Of a stretch of DNA of 23,949 nt, positions 6,757 through 14,347 are shown one piece after another (within the stretch, counting starts at the first letter, position 1; the number at the start of each line of letters is the position of its first letter). This DNA is from DASXRC01 sp036506495. Lineage in GTDB: Bacteria > Actinomycetota > Actinomycetes > Mycobacteriales > Micromonosporaceae. The notes below the pieces were generated by a model, which did no database searches, was not told the DNA's origin, and saw nothing but the letters and a program-made list of their open reading frames with translations. The position numbers and the translations under genes are program-made. Where the stretch lies: contig DASXRQ010000003.1 of assembly GCA_036506495.1 (NCBI GenBank), positions 1 to 23,949 of the forward strand, given 5' to 3'.

Positions 6757-7866
6757 TCACACGATACGCATGGTTGCCGGCAGGCCCAGAAACCGGCCGA
6801 CGTCGGCAGCCTCCGCTTCGAGCGCGTCCACCACGCCACGAGACAGACGGTCGAACGGTTCCACCCGGATCGTGGCCGCGGTATTCGTGCGGCCGGTCCG
6901 GTCCAGCCGCCACGTGCCGACGACCCGACCGTCGACGAGCACGGCCGGGTGGATGATGCCGCCGCCCGCCTGGATCCGCCGGGCGTACCGGGCGTCGAGC
7001 GCGAGCTCGCGGCCGCGGTAACCCAGCAGGTACGGGTCGAACGAGCCCAGCAGCCGGACCACCGTGTCCGCGGGTGACGCAAGCTCCATTGTGGACGGTG
7101 CGAACGCGGTCGCGCCGCCGAGGCGTACCTCCGTAAGCTCATCGGCGATGAGTGCGAACGCCCGCCGGGCCGCGGCGGCCGGCAGGCCCGACCACGCCGC
7201 CAGGTCCCGCTCGGCGGCGGGCGCGTGCCCGGCCAGGTAGCGCCGCGCCAGCTCGGCCAGGGCGTCGTCCTCGCCGCGACTCTCACCGTCGGGGACCCAC
7301 TCGTCGAGCAGCGTGTACGTGGGCTCGTCCCGCGCCAGATCGGGGCCGCGGCAGATGAGGCCGCGCATCGCCGCGTACGCGACGAGGTGTGCCGGAGCCT
7401 GCGTGCCGAGCTTTTCGGCGACCCCATCGTCGACGACCCGGGCGACGAGGGCCGCGCGGGTCAGCGGTGCGGACCCGGACAGCGTGGCCTGGATGGCCGA
7501 CAGCGCCCGTTCGCAGGTGGCGTCGTCGAGGCCCAGCTGCAGGCGGCGGCGTCGGCCGGCGGCGGCGAAGATCGGGCCGTGCAGGCCAACCACCCACCGC
7601 ACGTCCGCAGCGGCGAGCATGTGCAGCGTCCCGCGCATCGCCCACGTCCGCACGAGCGAGCCCGTGGCGCAGGCCCGGTCGACGCTCGCGGCGGTGGCCC
7701 CGGCGGCGCGGCACCGGACCGCGAGCCGTGCCGCCGGGGTCGACTGGGCCGGCACGGCGGTGACCGCCGCGACCGCCGTGCTGGCCCGGGAGGGCCGCTT
7801 CCCGGCCAGCCGGTGGGCGCGGATCCGCAGGCCGCGGACGGCGTCGTCGGTGAGTGATCGCAGCAT
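6757..7866 (-). CDS. Second HTH_42 winged-helix protein, with altered catalytic motif
   Basis: This is a 369-residue protein of the same family as the gene at 1893-3002 and the same length. The clearest family stretch is SLVRTWAMRGTLHMLAAADV, followed later by DLAAWSGLP, FDPYLLGYRGRELALD and VLVDGRVVGTWRL. Where AlkZ-type members carry Gln-x-Gln before the paired alanines, this one reads AVPAQSTPAA, so the first Gln is Pro39 (codon CCG) and only Gln41 remains. It may therefore be a DNA-binding protein or a weakened glycosylase. ATG 7866 is chosen because the -10 box TAGGGT (complement of 7874-7879) ends 7 bases upstream, as for a leaderless mRNA. The neighbouring phosphoesterase is convergent, and the STAS gene is divergent. 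Confidence 0.83.
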   Translation of the reverse strand: MLRSLTDDAVRGLRIRAHRLAGKRPSRASTAVAAVTAVPAQSTPAARLAVRCRAAGATAASVDRACATGSLVRTWAMRGTLHMLAAADVRWVVGLHGPIFAAAGRRRRLQLGLDDATCERALSAIQATLSGSAPLTRAALVARVVDDGVAEKLGTQAPAHLVAYAAMRGLICRGPDLARDEPTYTLLDEWVPDGESRGEDDALAELARRYLAGHAPAAERDLAAWSGLPAAAARRAFALIADELTEVRLGGATAFAPSTMELASPADTVVRLLGSFDPYLLGYRGRELALDARYARRIQAGGGIIHPAVLVDGRVVGTWRLDRTGRTNTAATIRVEPFDRLSRGVVDALEAEAADVGRFLGLPATMRIV

Positions 7867-7879
7867 TCCTCGCACCCTA
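7867..7879 (-). promoter_or_regulatory. Leaderless -10 element TAGGGT for the second HTH_42 gene
   Basis: TAGGGT, read on the minus strand at 7879-7874, is followed by 7 bases and then ATG 7866. TAGGGT is a good actinobacterial -10. No clear -35 is visible at 17-18 bases. Confidence 0.5.
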
Positions 7880-8054
7880 TCGGGCGTATGACGCGGAATC
7901 ATGCGTGCTGTCCGGTCTTGGCGGAGATGATCAGTCGACTCGCCCACATTGGGGTGGGCCGGACTAGCGCAGCCCGCCGTTGCCGAATACTCTCGGTCGC
8001 AGTTCGCCTACGGAGAGAGACGGCCGGACGGCCGGGCGAGTGGGAGGTATTCGC

Positions 8055-8462
8055 GTGAGCCTGTCGATCGAGACCCGGACCCTGTCCGACGGCGTGATAG
8101 AGATCGCGCCGCGTGGTGAGATCGATGTCGACTCGGCGCACGAGGTGCGAGAAGCGGTCGGGGCCGAGCTGGCCAGCCCGCAGGCCCGCCCTCGCGGGAT
8201 CAACCTCAACATGCGGCTGGTGCGGTTCATCGACTCGGTGGGCATGTCCGCGTTGGTCGCCGGCTTCCAGACCGCCCAGGTTAGCGGCGTGAGGCTGGTG
8301 ATCACGGAGCCAAGCCGCTTCGTGTATCTGCAGCTCTGGGCGACCGGCCTGGTCGGGCTCTTTGGCGCACCCGTGCCGGAGCACCACGACGAACTCGAAG
8401 GTCGTCACAACTACACGGAACTTGGGCCCTCCACCACGCGCGAGGGCGCAACTTCCATGTAG
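8055..8462 (+). CDS. STAS-domain anti-sigma factor antagonist-like protein
   Basis: This 135-residue protein holds one STAS domain at about residues 1-110. The strand GVIEIAPRGEIDVDSAH is followed by the phosphorylation loop FIDSVGMSALV, where Ser61 in Asp-Ser-x-Gly is the residue that partner kinases modify in SpoIIAA/RsbV-type proteins. About 25 further residues, rich in charged and polar amino acids, extend past the domain. GTG 8055 is set by GGAGG at 8043-8047, 7 bases upstream. Such proteins release a sigma factor by binding its anti-sigma kinase, but no kinase or sigma gene lies nearby, so this is an orphan and its partner is unknown. A hairpin spans its stop codon. Confidence 0.85.
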   Translation: MSLSIETRTLSDGVIEIAPRGEIDVDSAHEVREAVGAELASPQARPRGINLNMRLVRFIDSVGMSALVAGFQTAQVSGVRLVITEPSRFVYLQLWATGLVGLFGAPVPEHHDELEGRHNYTELGPSTTREGATSM

Positions 8463-8475
8463 TTGCGCGCCCCTC
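8442..8475. terminator. Hairpin across the STAS stop codon, likely bidirectional terminator
   Basis: GCGCAACT (8446-8453) pairs perfectly with AGTTGCGC (8461-8468) around a 7-base loop. GAGG (8442-8445) pairs with CCTC (8472-8475) after a 3-base bulge. It lies between the convergent STAS and SurE genes, 6 bases from the SurE stop. There is no T-tract, which is common for actinobacterial terminators. Confidence 0.6.
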
Positions 8476-8480
8476 CGCCG

Positions 8481-9320
8481 TTATCCCGAGGGTGAGCCTT
8501 GGCGAGCGTCGGCGAACACCTCCGCCAGCCCGGGCAGGTCGATGGCGGCCTCGCCCACCAGGGACAGCGGCGTGATCGTGGCGTACCGCTCGGCGAGCAG
8601 GGCGATGTCGCTGTCGGCCTCGAGCTCGGCGTCGGTCTCGTCGACGGTCGTGCGCACAAAGCCGGCACCGATCTCGGCGATCGCCATCTGCACCTGGCCG
8701 AAGCGGCTCAGCGCGGCCCGGCGCAGCCCGCGAATCTCGGCCGCGGGCAGATCGGGCACGTTCAGGTTGAGCACGGTCGTGGGCGGCGACTCCTCGAGCA
8801 GCGGCACCAGGCGGGCGGCGAGCGCCGCGGCGGCGTCCCAGTTCCGCGTCTCGTCGGCATGGCTCCCACCGGCGGCGGTACCGGCCGGAAGCGGCCGGCC
8901 CCCGGCTAGCAGATCGAGCGACACCGCGAGGCCGCGGCAGCCGTTGGCGGCGCCGGTGAGCGCGGCGCCGACCGTGCCGGAGTGGAGCACCGCGTGCCCC
9001 GCGTTGGCGCCCCGGTTGATGCCCGACAGCACCAGCGCGGGCGGCTCGCCGAACGCACCCCGGGTGGCGATCAGCGTGATGAAGCCGGGCGAGCCCGCGA
9101 CCGCGTACGCCGGAATGCCGTCGAGATCTGGCAGCTGCCGTTCGGTCACGACGACGCGGCGGTTGTCCTCGACCGCGGTCAGCGACGCGCTGGCGCCGCT
9201 CGCTTCACGGGCCGGCGCGGCGACGACCACGTCCAGGCCCGACTTGACCGCAGCCAGCGCGAGGCGGTGCAGTCCCGGCGCGTCGATGCCGTCATCGTTT
9301 GTGACCAGCGTGCGGGTCAC
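8481..9320 (-). CDS. surE: SurE-family 5'/3'-nucleotidase
   Basis: This 279-residue protein has the SurE signatures. TNDDGIDAPGL (Asp9, Asp10) binds the metal, ASGASASLT follows with Ser41, and SGINRGANAGHAVLHSGT carries Asn102. Members remove phosphate from nucleoside 5'- and 3'-monophosphates in the cytoplasm and may also act on polyphosphate. The length fits the family (about 250-280). The start GTG 9320 overlaps the stop of the upstream PfkB kinase gene as GTGA, so the two are almost certainly translated together. A phosphatase coupled to a sugar or nucleoside kinase suggests balancing of a nucleotide or sugar-phosphate pool; that pathway link is inference. Confidence 0.93.
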   Translation of the reverse strand: MTRTLVTNDDGIDAPGLHRLALAAVKSGLDVVVAAPAREASGASASLTAVEDNRRVVVTERQLPDLDGIPAYAVAGSPGFITLIATRGAFGEPPALVLSGINRGANAGHAVLHSGTVGAALTGAANGCRGLAVSLDLLAGGRPLPAGTAAGGSHADETRNWDAAAALAARLVPLLEESPPTTVLNLNVPDLPAAEIRGLRRAALSRFGQVQMAIAEIGAGFVRTTVDETDAELEADSDIALLAERYATITPLSLVGEAAIDLPGLAEVFADARQGSPSG

Positions 9321-10375
9321 CGCGGCCTCGCCCGGTCCGCGAGGTCCGATGGCGAGGCGTGGTCGTCGGTGGAGACCGGCCGGGCCACACTCGGCGTGTA
9401 CCGCGCCAACCCGGCATCCTGTTCGGGTACCGGTTCGCCGCTCGGGAACCGGACCAGCTTCACCCGCTCGAGCAAGCCCTCGATCGCGTCGGCACGTCCG
9501 GTGCCCAGCCCATGCCGGGTCACGTTCAGCGCTCCGGCCGCGGCTCCGGACCGCACGGCGTGCACGAGGTCGCCGCCGGTGGCGAGCACCGCGGCGACGC
9601 CGGCCGTCATCGAGTCCCCGGCTCCGCGCGAGTCCGCCGGCTCGAGACTCGGCATCTGCACCTCCACCACCTCGTCGCCGATGAGCGCCAGGGCCGGCTT
9701 GTCGGCTCTACTGACCACGACCGACTCCGCGCCATCCTCGTGCAGCGCGTGCATGGCGGCGATCAGGGCCTCGGCGCCGTCGTGCCCACTACGGGCGTCG
9801 TTGACCAGCTGATCGTGGGACACCTTGACGAGCGTGAGGCCGCCCGCGAGAACGGCGTCCAGGTACTCACCGGTGAGGTCGGCGACCACCTTGCAGCCGT
9901 TGCGGCTGAGGTCGCCGGCGAGCCGCCGGTATACGTCCGGCGGCACGACGCCGGCGTCCTGTACGCCAGCGAGCACGCTCACCGGCGCTCGCAGGCCCTC
10001 GGCCAGCGCGACGCTGTACAGCTCGTCCAGCGTGTGCCGGCTCAGCCGTACGCCGGGTGCGCGGGCCAGCTCCTTCCGCGTACCGTCCCTGCGGTCGTGC
10101 ACGTAGGCCGGGTTGCGCTCGGTGGCCTGCACCGCGCGGAGGTCTATGCGCTCCGCCTTGATGAGCGGCGCCAACACCCGGCCGGGCTCGCCGCCGAGCA
10201 CCGCGCACATCACCACGGGGACGTCCAGCGAGCGGATCATGCGCGCCTGCCAGACGCCCTGGCCGCCGGCGTGCAGGTGAATGTCGGGATGCCGGGCGTC
10301 GTTGCCGGAGCCGCCGGCCTCGATGGTCACCGTGAGCTCGGGCGCGGGCGAGAACACCATCACGTGCTCAGACAC
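9317..10375 (-). CDS. PfkB-family sugar kinase (1-phosphofructokinase-like)
   Basis: This protein of about 352 residues has the ribokinase/PfkB pattern. A substrate loop lies near HAGGQGVWQARMIRSLD. The central VVADLTGEYLDAVLAGG and LVKVSHDQL resemble the phosphofructokinase branch. The ATP and anion-hole signature is DSRGAGDSMTAGVAAVLA, whose Asp in GAGDS is the catalytic base. About 35 residues after the fold are charged and unlike the core. Substrate cannot be told from sequence; a phosphosugar or nucleoside is likely. The frame is open up to ATG 10414, but codons there are poorly G/C-biased and there is no ribosome binding site. GTG 10375 has TATCCC 7 bases upstream, the spacing of other leaderless starts here; ATG 10360 is also possible. 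It follows the cation-efflux gene by about 100 bases and is coupled to surE. Confidence 0.82.
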   Translation of the reverse strand: MSEHVMVFSPAPELTVTIEAGGSGNDARHPDIHLHAGGQGVWQARMIRSLDVPVVMCAVLGGEPGRVLAPLIKAERIDLRAVQATERNPAYVHDRRDGTRKELARAPGVRLSRHTLDELYSVALAEGLRAPVSVLAGVQDAGVVPPDVYRRLAGDLSRNGCKVVADLTGEYLDAVLAGGLTLVKVSHDQLVNDARSGHDGAEALIAAMHALHEDGAESVVVSRADKPALALIGDEVVEVQMPSLEPADSRGAGDSMTAGVAAVLATGGDLVHAVRSGAAAGALNVTRHGLGTGRADAIEGLLERVKLVRFPSGEPVPEQDAGLARYTPSVARPVSTDDHASPSDLADRARPR

Positions 10376-10473
10376 GCCAAGCGGGATACCCGAACCCGCC
10401 GCGCGGCTAACCATCGGTGCTCGCGACCGGCGTTACTCGGTGGTAGCTTGCCCGGGCTGTGCGAGTGGGAGTG

Positions 10474-11388
10474 CTACCAGCCGACGGGCTCGCAGGCACC
10501 CTGGCCGTCGGCGGGTTCGACCTGGAGCGTCGCGTGGTCGATGTGGAACTGGTTCTGCAGCGTCTCCCGGGCGGCGGCCAGCACCGTGCCCGTCTCGGCG
10601 GCCGCGTCGACGGTCAGGTGCGCGGAGGCGACCTCCATTCCGGACGTCAGCGTCCATAGGTGCAGGTCGTGAACGTCGCACACTCCCGGGACGGCGGCCA
10701 GCCGCTCGCGGACCGACGAGACGTCGAGGTGCTCGGGCGCGGCCTGAACGAGGATGCGCAGCGCGGCGCGCCCGAGCCGCCAGGTGCGCGGCAGGATGAA
10801 CAGCCCGACCGCGACCGCGACGATCGGGTCGGCGTACCACCACCCGCTGACCGCGATGATGCCGGCCGCGACGAGCACGCCGACCGAGCCGAGCAGGTCG
10901 CCGAGCGCCTCGAGGTACGCGCCGCGGACGTTGACGCTCTCCCGCGCGCCGCCGCGCAGCAGCGTGAGCGCGACAATATTGGCGACCAGGCCGATCGCGG
11001 CGACCACCAGCATCGGTCCGGCGCGGACCTCCGTCGGGTCGAACAGTCGCCGCACCGCCTCGACGAGCACGAAGACGGCCACGCCGAAGAGCAGCGCCGC
11101 GTTGCCGAGGGCGGCGAGCACCTCGAGCCGGTACAGGCCGTATGTGCGCTGGCCGCCGCGGCTGGACCGGGCGGCGGCCGTCATCGCCGCCAGCGCCAGG
11201 CCGATGCCGAGCACGTCGGTGAACATGTGGCCCGCGTCGGAGAGCAGGGCGAGCGAACCGGTGACGAACGCCGTCGCCGCCTCCGCAAGCATCACGGCGC
11301 CGATCAGCGCGAGGGCGGCCCAGAGCCGCCCGCGGTTCGCCTCGGCCACGCGGGCGACGTGACCCGCGTGCTCGTGACCGGCTCCCAT
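10474..11388 (-). CDS. Cation diffusion facilitator (CDF) metal efflux transporter
   Basis: This 304-residue protein has about six membrane segments, from LWAALALIGAVMLAEA to GIIAVSGWWY and AVGLFILPRTW. A cytoplasmic C-terminal domain (about residues 205-290) carries VCDVHDLHLWTLTSGMEVA, the CDF dimerisation and metal-binding fold. TM2 holds the metal-site residues LLSDAGHMFTD. In TM5, where zinc transporters have His-x-x-x-Asp, this protein reads LEALGD, so Glu replaces His. The N-terminal tail has two histidines (HEHAGH). The family exports divalent metals such as zinc or cobalt by proton exchange. ATG 11388 is chosen over GTG 11394 because GGAAGG is 8 bases upstream. A strong promoter with an internal palindrome precedes the gene. 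Confidence 0.9.
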   Translation of the reverse strand: MGAGHEHAGHVARVAEANRGRLWAALALIGAVMLAEAATAFVTGSLALLSDAGHMFTDVLGIGLALAAMTAAARSSRGGQRTYGLYRLEVLAALGNAALLFGVAVFVLVEAVRRLFDPTEVRAGPMLVVAAIGLVANIVALTLLRGGARESVNVRGAYLEALGDLLGSVGVLVAAGIIAVSGWWYADPIVAVAVGLFILPRTWRLGRAALRILVQAAPEHLDVSSVRERLAAVPGVCDVHDLHLWTLTSGMEVASAHLTVDAAAETGTVLAAARETLQNQFHIDHATLQVEPADGQGACEPVGW

Positions 11389-11424
11389 GCGCACTACCTT
11401 CCGTTGCCCAGCCCCGGTCCGGCC

Positions 11425-11453
11425 AATGTATGTTCACATCGCTATGTGTGCAA
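11425..11453 (-). promoter_or_regulatory. Promoter with internal operator dyad for the cation-efflux gene
   Basis: Read on the minus strand, TTGCAC (11453-11448) is followed by a 17-base spacer and TACATT (11430-11425), a well-formed promoter. Transcription should begin near 11418, leaving a leader of about 30 bases with a ribosome binding site. On the plus strand TGTTCACAT (11431-11439) and ATGTGTGCA (11444-11452) form an inverted repeat (7 of 9 pairs, 4-base spacer) that fills the spacer and touches the -35. An ArsR/SmtB-type metal repressor site would be expected here; the regulator is not in the window. The -35 lies inside the end of the upstream ABC gene. Confidence 0.65.
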
Positions 11454-13298
11454 ATCAGGCACCGGCGGTGAGGCAGAGTCCAGGTACGCCGCGGCCTGCA
11501 GCGTGAACAGCTCCGCGTACAGGCCGCCGAGGGCCATGAGCGCGTCGTGGTCGCCGGACTCGACGATCCGGCCCGCGTCCAGCACGTAGATCCGATCCGC
11601 CGACCGGACGCTGGAGAACCGGTGCGAGATCAACAAGACGGTACGCCCGGAGAGCAGCGTCCGGATGCGCTCGAACAGCTCCTGCTCGGCGCGCGGGTCG
11701 AGGGCCGCGGTCGGCTCGTCGAGCACGATGAACGGCGCCTCCCGGAAGAACGCGCGGGCCAGCGCCATCCGCTGCCACTGCCCGACCGACAGGTCGGTGC
11801 CGCCACGGAACTCCGGGCCCAGCATCGTGGCGTACCCCTCGGGCAGTTCCTCGATGAACCGGTCCGCGCCGGCCTGCGCGGCGGCGGCGCGGATGCCGGC
11901 GTCATCGTCGACGGCCTCCACCCGGCCGAGCGCGATGTTCTCGCTGGCCGTCAGGTGGAACCGCTCGAAATCCTGGAAGATCACCGCGACCTGGCGGTGT
12001 AGCTCGTCGGGGTCCACAGTGGACACGTCAACCCCGTCCCAGCGGATCTGCCCCGAGTCCGGCCGGTACAGCCCGGCGAGCAGCTTCGCGAGGGTGGTCT
12101 TGCCCGAGCCGTTCTCGCCGACGAGCGCGACGATCTCGCCGGCCGACACCTCCATCGAGACGGAGTGCAGCGCCGGCTCGTCGCCGGTCGGGTAGGTGAA
12201 GGTGACGTCCGAGACGCTGAGTCGGGAGAACCCGGCCGGGGCCGTGCCGCGCGGCCGGGCGTGCTCCAGCTCCGGCAGCATCGCCGTGAAGACCAGGTAA
12301 TCGTCGAGGTAGCGGCTGGCCTCCGAGAGCGCGCCGACGGACCACCCCGCCTGCGCCAGCCGGCCGCCCACGAGCGCGATCGCCGCGACCGCGATCCCGG
12401 CCGAGGCGAGCGGGACCGTCCCGCGCAGTGCCAGCCAGGCGACCAGCAGCAGGGTCCCCAGCAGCACGAGGCCCATCACCAGATTGGAGCCGATGGAGAG
12501 GAGGATCTGCTTGCGCGCCACCCGGCGCAGCTCGGCGATGCGCTCGGCGTACAGCTGGTCGTACCGGCGCCGGAGGTGTCCGGCCAAGCCGAACGCGCGG
12601 ACCTCCTTCGCCGCGACCCGGTCCTGCAGAAGGCGCCCGAGGTAGTAGCGCTGCCGGTCCCGCGCCGTCATCTTCCAGAAGAACTCGTGGAACGCCGCGC
12701 CGCGCCGGGATGCCGCGAACGCCGCCGGGATGAGCATCAGCGCGAGCACCGGGATCAGCACCGGAGCGACCGCGACGAGGGCGACCATTCCGGCGGCCAC
12801 CCCGACGACCGCCTGTACGAGGCCGGACAGGCCGAACACCATGTTCAGCGGCTGTTGGCCGCTCGCCTGAGTCCGCTGCACCCGGTTGTGGAACTCCGGG
12901 GTGTCGAAGGTGGCGAGGTCCACGGCGGCGGTCACGTCGAGGATCTGGCCCTGCACCCGCCGCGTCACGAGGTCGCCGAGGATCTGTTGGCGCTCGCGCT
13001 GGAGCGCATTCGCGGTGAACTGGACCGCCGTGATCAACGACATCGCGAGAGCCCATGGGAGCACCGCGGTCAACGAGGAGCCTCTGCTCACCGCGCTCAG
13101 CAGCGCGGCCAGCGCCGCCCGGCCGAGCAGCAGCAGGCCCAGGACACCGACCCCGCCGACCACTAGCAACCCGGTCGACGCGACCAGATCGGCCCGGCCG
13201 GCGGTCCACGCGATGCGCACGGCGTGCCACACCAGCCGGGGGATCCGGCGGACGGAGAGGCGGGCCGGCCGCTGCTCGTCATCCAGGAGCACAACCAC
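11442..13298 (-). CDS. ABC exporter, fused membrane and ATPase domains
   Basis: This 618-residue half-transporter has an N-terminal six-helix membrane domain (about residues 20-330) with DTPEFHNRVQRTQ in the first cytoplasmic loop. The ATPase domain (about 350-600) has Walker A GENGSGKTT (near 391), Q-loop VIFQDFERFHLTASENIALG, signature LSVGQWQRMALARA (near 501), Walker B FIVLDEPTAALD and H-loop LLISHRFSSVRSADRI. The layout and the FQDF Q-loop resemble exporters found with lanthipeptide, lasso-peptide or lipid substrates, but no precursor peptide or modifying enzyme is adjacent, so the substrate is unknown. It should act as a dimer in the membrane. GTG 13298 is the longest plausible start; AACACT lies 7 bases upstream, compatible with a leaderless start, and no ribosome binding site is seen. 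Its last 12 bases overlap the promoter of the downstream cation-efflux gene. Confidence 0.9.
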   Translation of the reverse strand: MVVLLDDEQRPARLSVRRIPRLVWHAVRIAWTAGRADLVASTGLLVVGGVGVLGLLLLGRAALAALLSAVSRGSSLTAVLPWALAMSLITAVQFTANALQRERQQILGDLVTRRVQGQILDVTAAVDLATFDTPEFHNRVQRTQASGQQPLNMVFGLSGLVQAVVGVAAGMVALVAVAPVLIPVLALMLIPAAFAASRRGAAFHEFFWKMTARDRQRYYLGRLLQDRVAAKEVRAFGLAGHLRRRYDQLYAERIAELRRVARKQILLSIGSNLVMGLVLLGTLLLVAWLALRGTVPLASAGIAVAAIALVGGRLAQAGWSVGALSEASRYLDDYLVFTAMLPELEHARPRGTAPAGFSRLSVSDVTFTYPTGDEPALHSVSMEVSAGEIVALVGENGSGKTTLAKLLAGLYRPDSGQIRWDGVDVSTVDPDELHRQVAVIFQDFERFHLTASENIALGRVEAVDDDAGIRAAAAQAGADRFIEELPEGYATMLGPEFRGGTDLSVGQWQRMALARAFFREAPFIVLDEPTAALDPRAEQELFERIRTLLSGRTVLLISHRFSSVRSADRIYVLDAGRIVESGDHDALMALGGLYAELFTLQAAAYLDSASPPVPDLHT

Positions 13299-13381
13299 GA
13301 CGCCCAGTGTTGCGCGGTTGAACCAGCGGACGCGAGGGACGCGTGGGACAGTGAGGAACGAAAGCGCGAAAGGAGATTTTC

Positions 13382-14347
13382 GTGCGGGTTCGCCTCAGTC
13401 GCATCATTCTGTCGATCATCACTGCCGGCTCCGTCGCCGTGCTGGCCGCGCCCGCCGCGGGCGCTGCTCCCGCGGCCGCCCCGTCGACCGTGTTCCCGAC
13501 CACGCTGCACCTGCCGAACGCCTTCCTGCCGGAGGGCATCGCGATCGGCGTCCCGCCGTTCGCGTACTTCGGCTCTCGAGCCGACGGTGACCTGTTCCGG
13601 GTCAACCTGCTCACCGGCAAGGGGGACCGGTTCAGCCAGGGTCCCGGCACCCCGTCCGTGGGACTGAAGGTCGACCCGGCCGGACGCCTGTTCGTCGCGG
13701 GCGGACCGGCCGGCAATGGCCGCGTGGTCAGCGCGTTCAGCGGCAAGGTGCTGGCCAGCTACCAGTTCACGACCGCGCCGACGTTCGTCAACGACGTCGT
13801 GCTGACCCCGACCGCGGCGTGGTTCACCGACTCCTCGCGGCCGATGCTCTACAAGCTGCCGTTGGGCCCGGGCGGCCGGCTGCCCACCCAGGCGCAGGTC
13901 GTCACGGTTCCGCTCGGCGGCGAGTGGGAGCAGGTGGCGGGCTTCAACGCCAACGGCATCGCGCGTACGCCGGACGGGTCGGCGCTGCTCGTGGTGAACT
14001 CGACGACCGGCAGGCTGTTCCGGGTCGACCCCGGCACCGGAGTGGCCACGGCGGTGGACCTCGGCGGCGAGACGCTGGTCAACGGGGACGGTCTGCTCGC
14101 GGATGGCACGATCCTGTACGCGGTGCAGAACCAGTTCAACACCCTCGCCGTCGTGCGGCTGAACGCCGACGGCACGGCGGGTGAGGTGGTCAACCGCTAC
14201 ACCAACGGCCGGTTCGACACACCCACGACCGTCGCGCGCTACGACGGGCGGCTGTACCTCGTCAACGCCCGGTTCAACACGCCGGTCGCACCCGACACCA
14301 CCTACACGGCCGAGGCAGTTCCCATCGCCGAGGTCCTAGGGGGCTAA
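13382..14347 (+). CDS. Secreted SMP-30/gluconolactonase-like beta-propeller protein
   Basis: This 321-residue protein has a clear signal peptide: RVRLSR, a hydrophobic core IILSIITAGSVAVLAAP and a probable cleavage in AAGAAPAA near residue 28. The mature part has repeated propeller strands of the type VGLKVDPAGRLFVAGG, GIARTPDGSALLVVN and GRLFRVDPGTG, with NGDGLLADGTILYAVQN. This is the six-bladed SMP-30/strictosidine-synthase-like fold, whose members are calcium-dependent lactonases or non-enzymatic binding proteins. I cannot confirm a complete metal site. GTG 13382 is preceded by AAAGGAG at a spacing of 6-7 bases. The gene diverges from the ABC exporter, and its end overlaps the helicase gene by 12 bases in convergent orientation. 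Confidence 0.82.
   Translation: MRVRLSRIILSIITAGSVAVLAAPAAGAAPAAAPSTVFPTTLHLPNAFLPEGIAIGVPPFAYFGSRADGDLFRVNLLTGKGDRFSQGPGTPSVGLKVDPAGRLFVAGGPAGNGRVVSAFSGKVLASYQFTTAPTFVNDVVLTPTAAWFTDSSRPMLYKLPLGPGGRLPTQAQVVTVPLGGEWEQVAGFNANGIARTPDGSALLVVNSTTGRLFRVDPGTGVATAVDLGGETLVNGDGLLADGTILYAVQNQFNTLAVVRLNADGTAGEVVNRYTNGRFDTPTTVARYDGRLYLVNARFNTPVAPDTTYTAEAVPIAEVLGG

Noticed and set aside
6747..6759. Small inverted repeat TGACG-cga-CGTCA joining two stop codons
   Set aside because: It is only 5 bases per arm and is largely dictated by two TGA stops facing each other, so a terminator function is not supported.
10376..10414. ATG 10414 as the start of the PfkB kinase
   Set aside because: Codons between 10376 and 10414 have poor G/C third-base bias and no ribosome binding site precedes it, so GTG 10375 is preferred, with some doubt.
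12028..13230. A second long minus-strand frame inside the ABC exporter
   Set aside because: It is a shadow frame with Arg/Gly-rich composition and no recognisable domain; the exporter frame carries all the ABC motifs.
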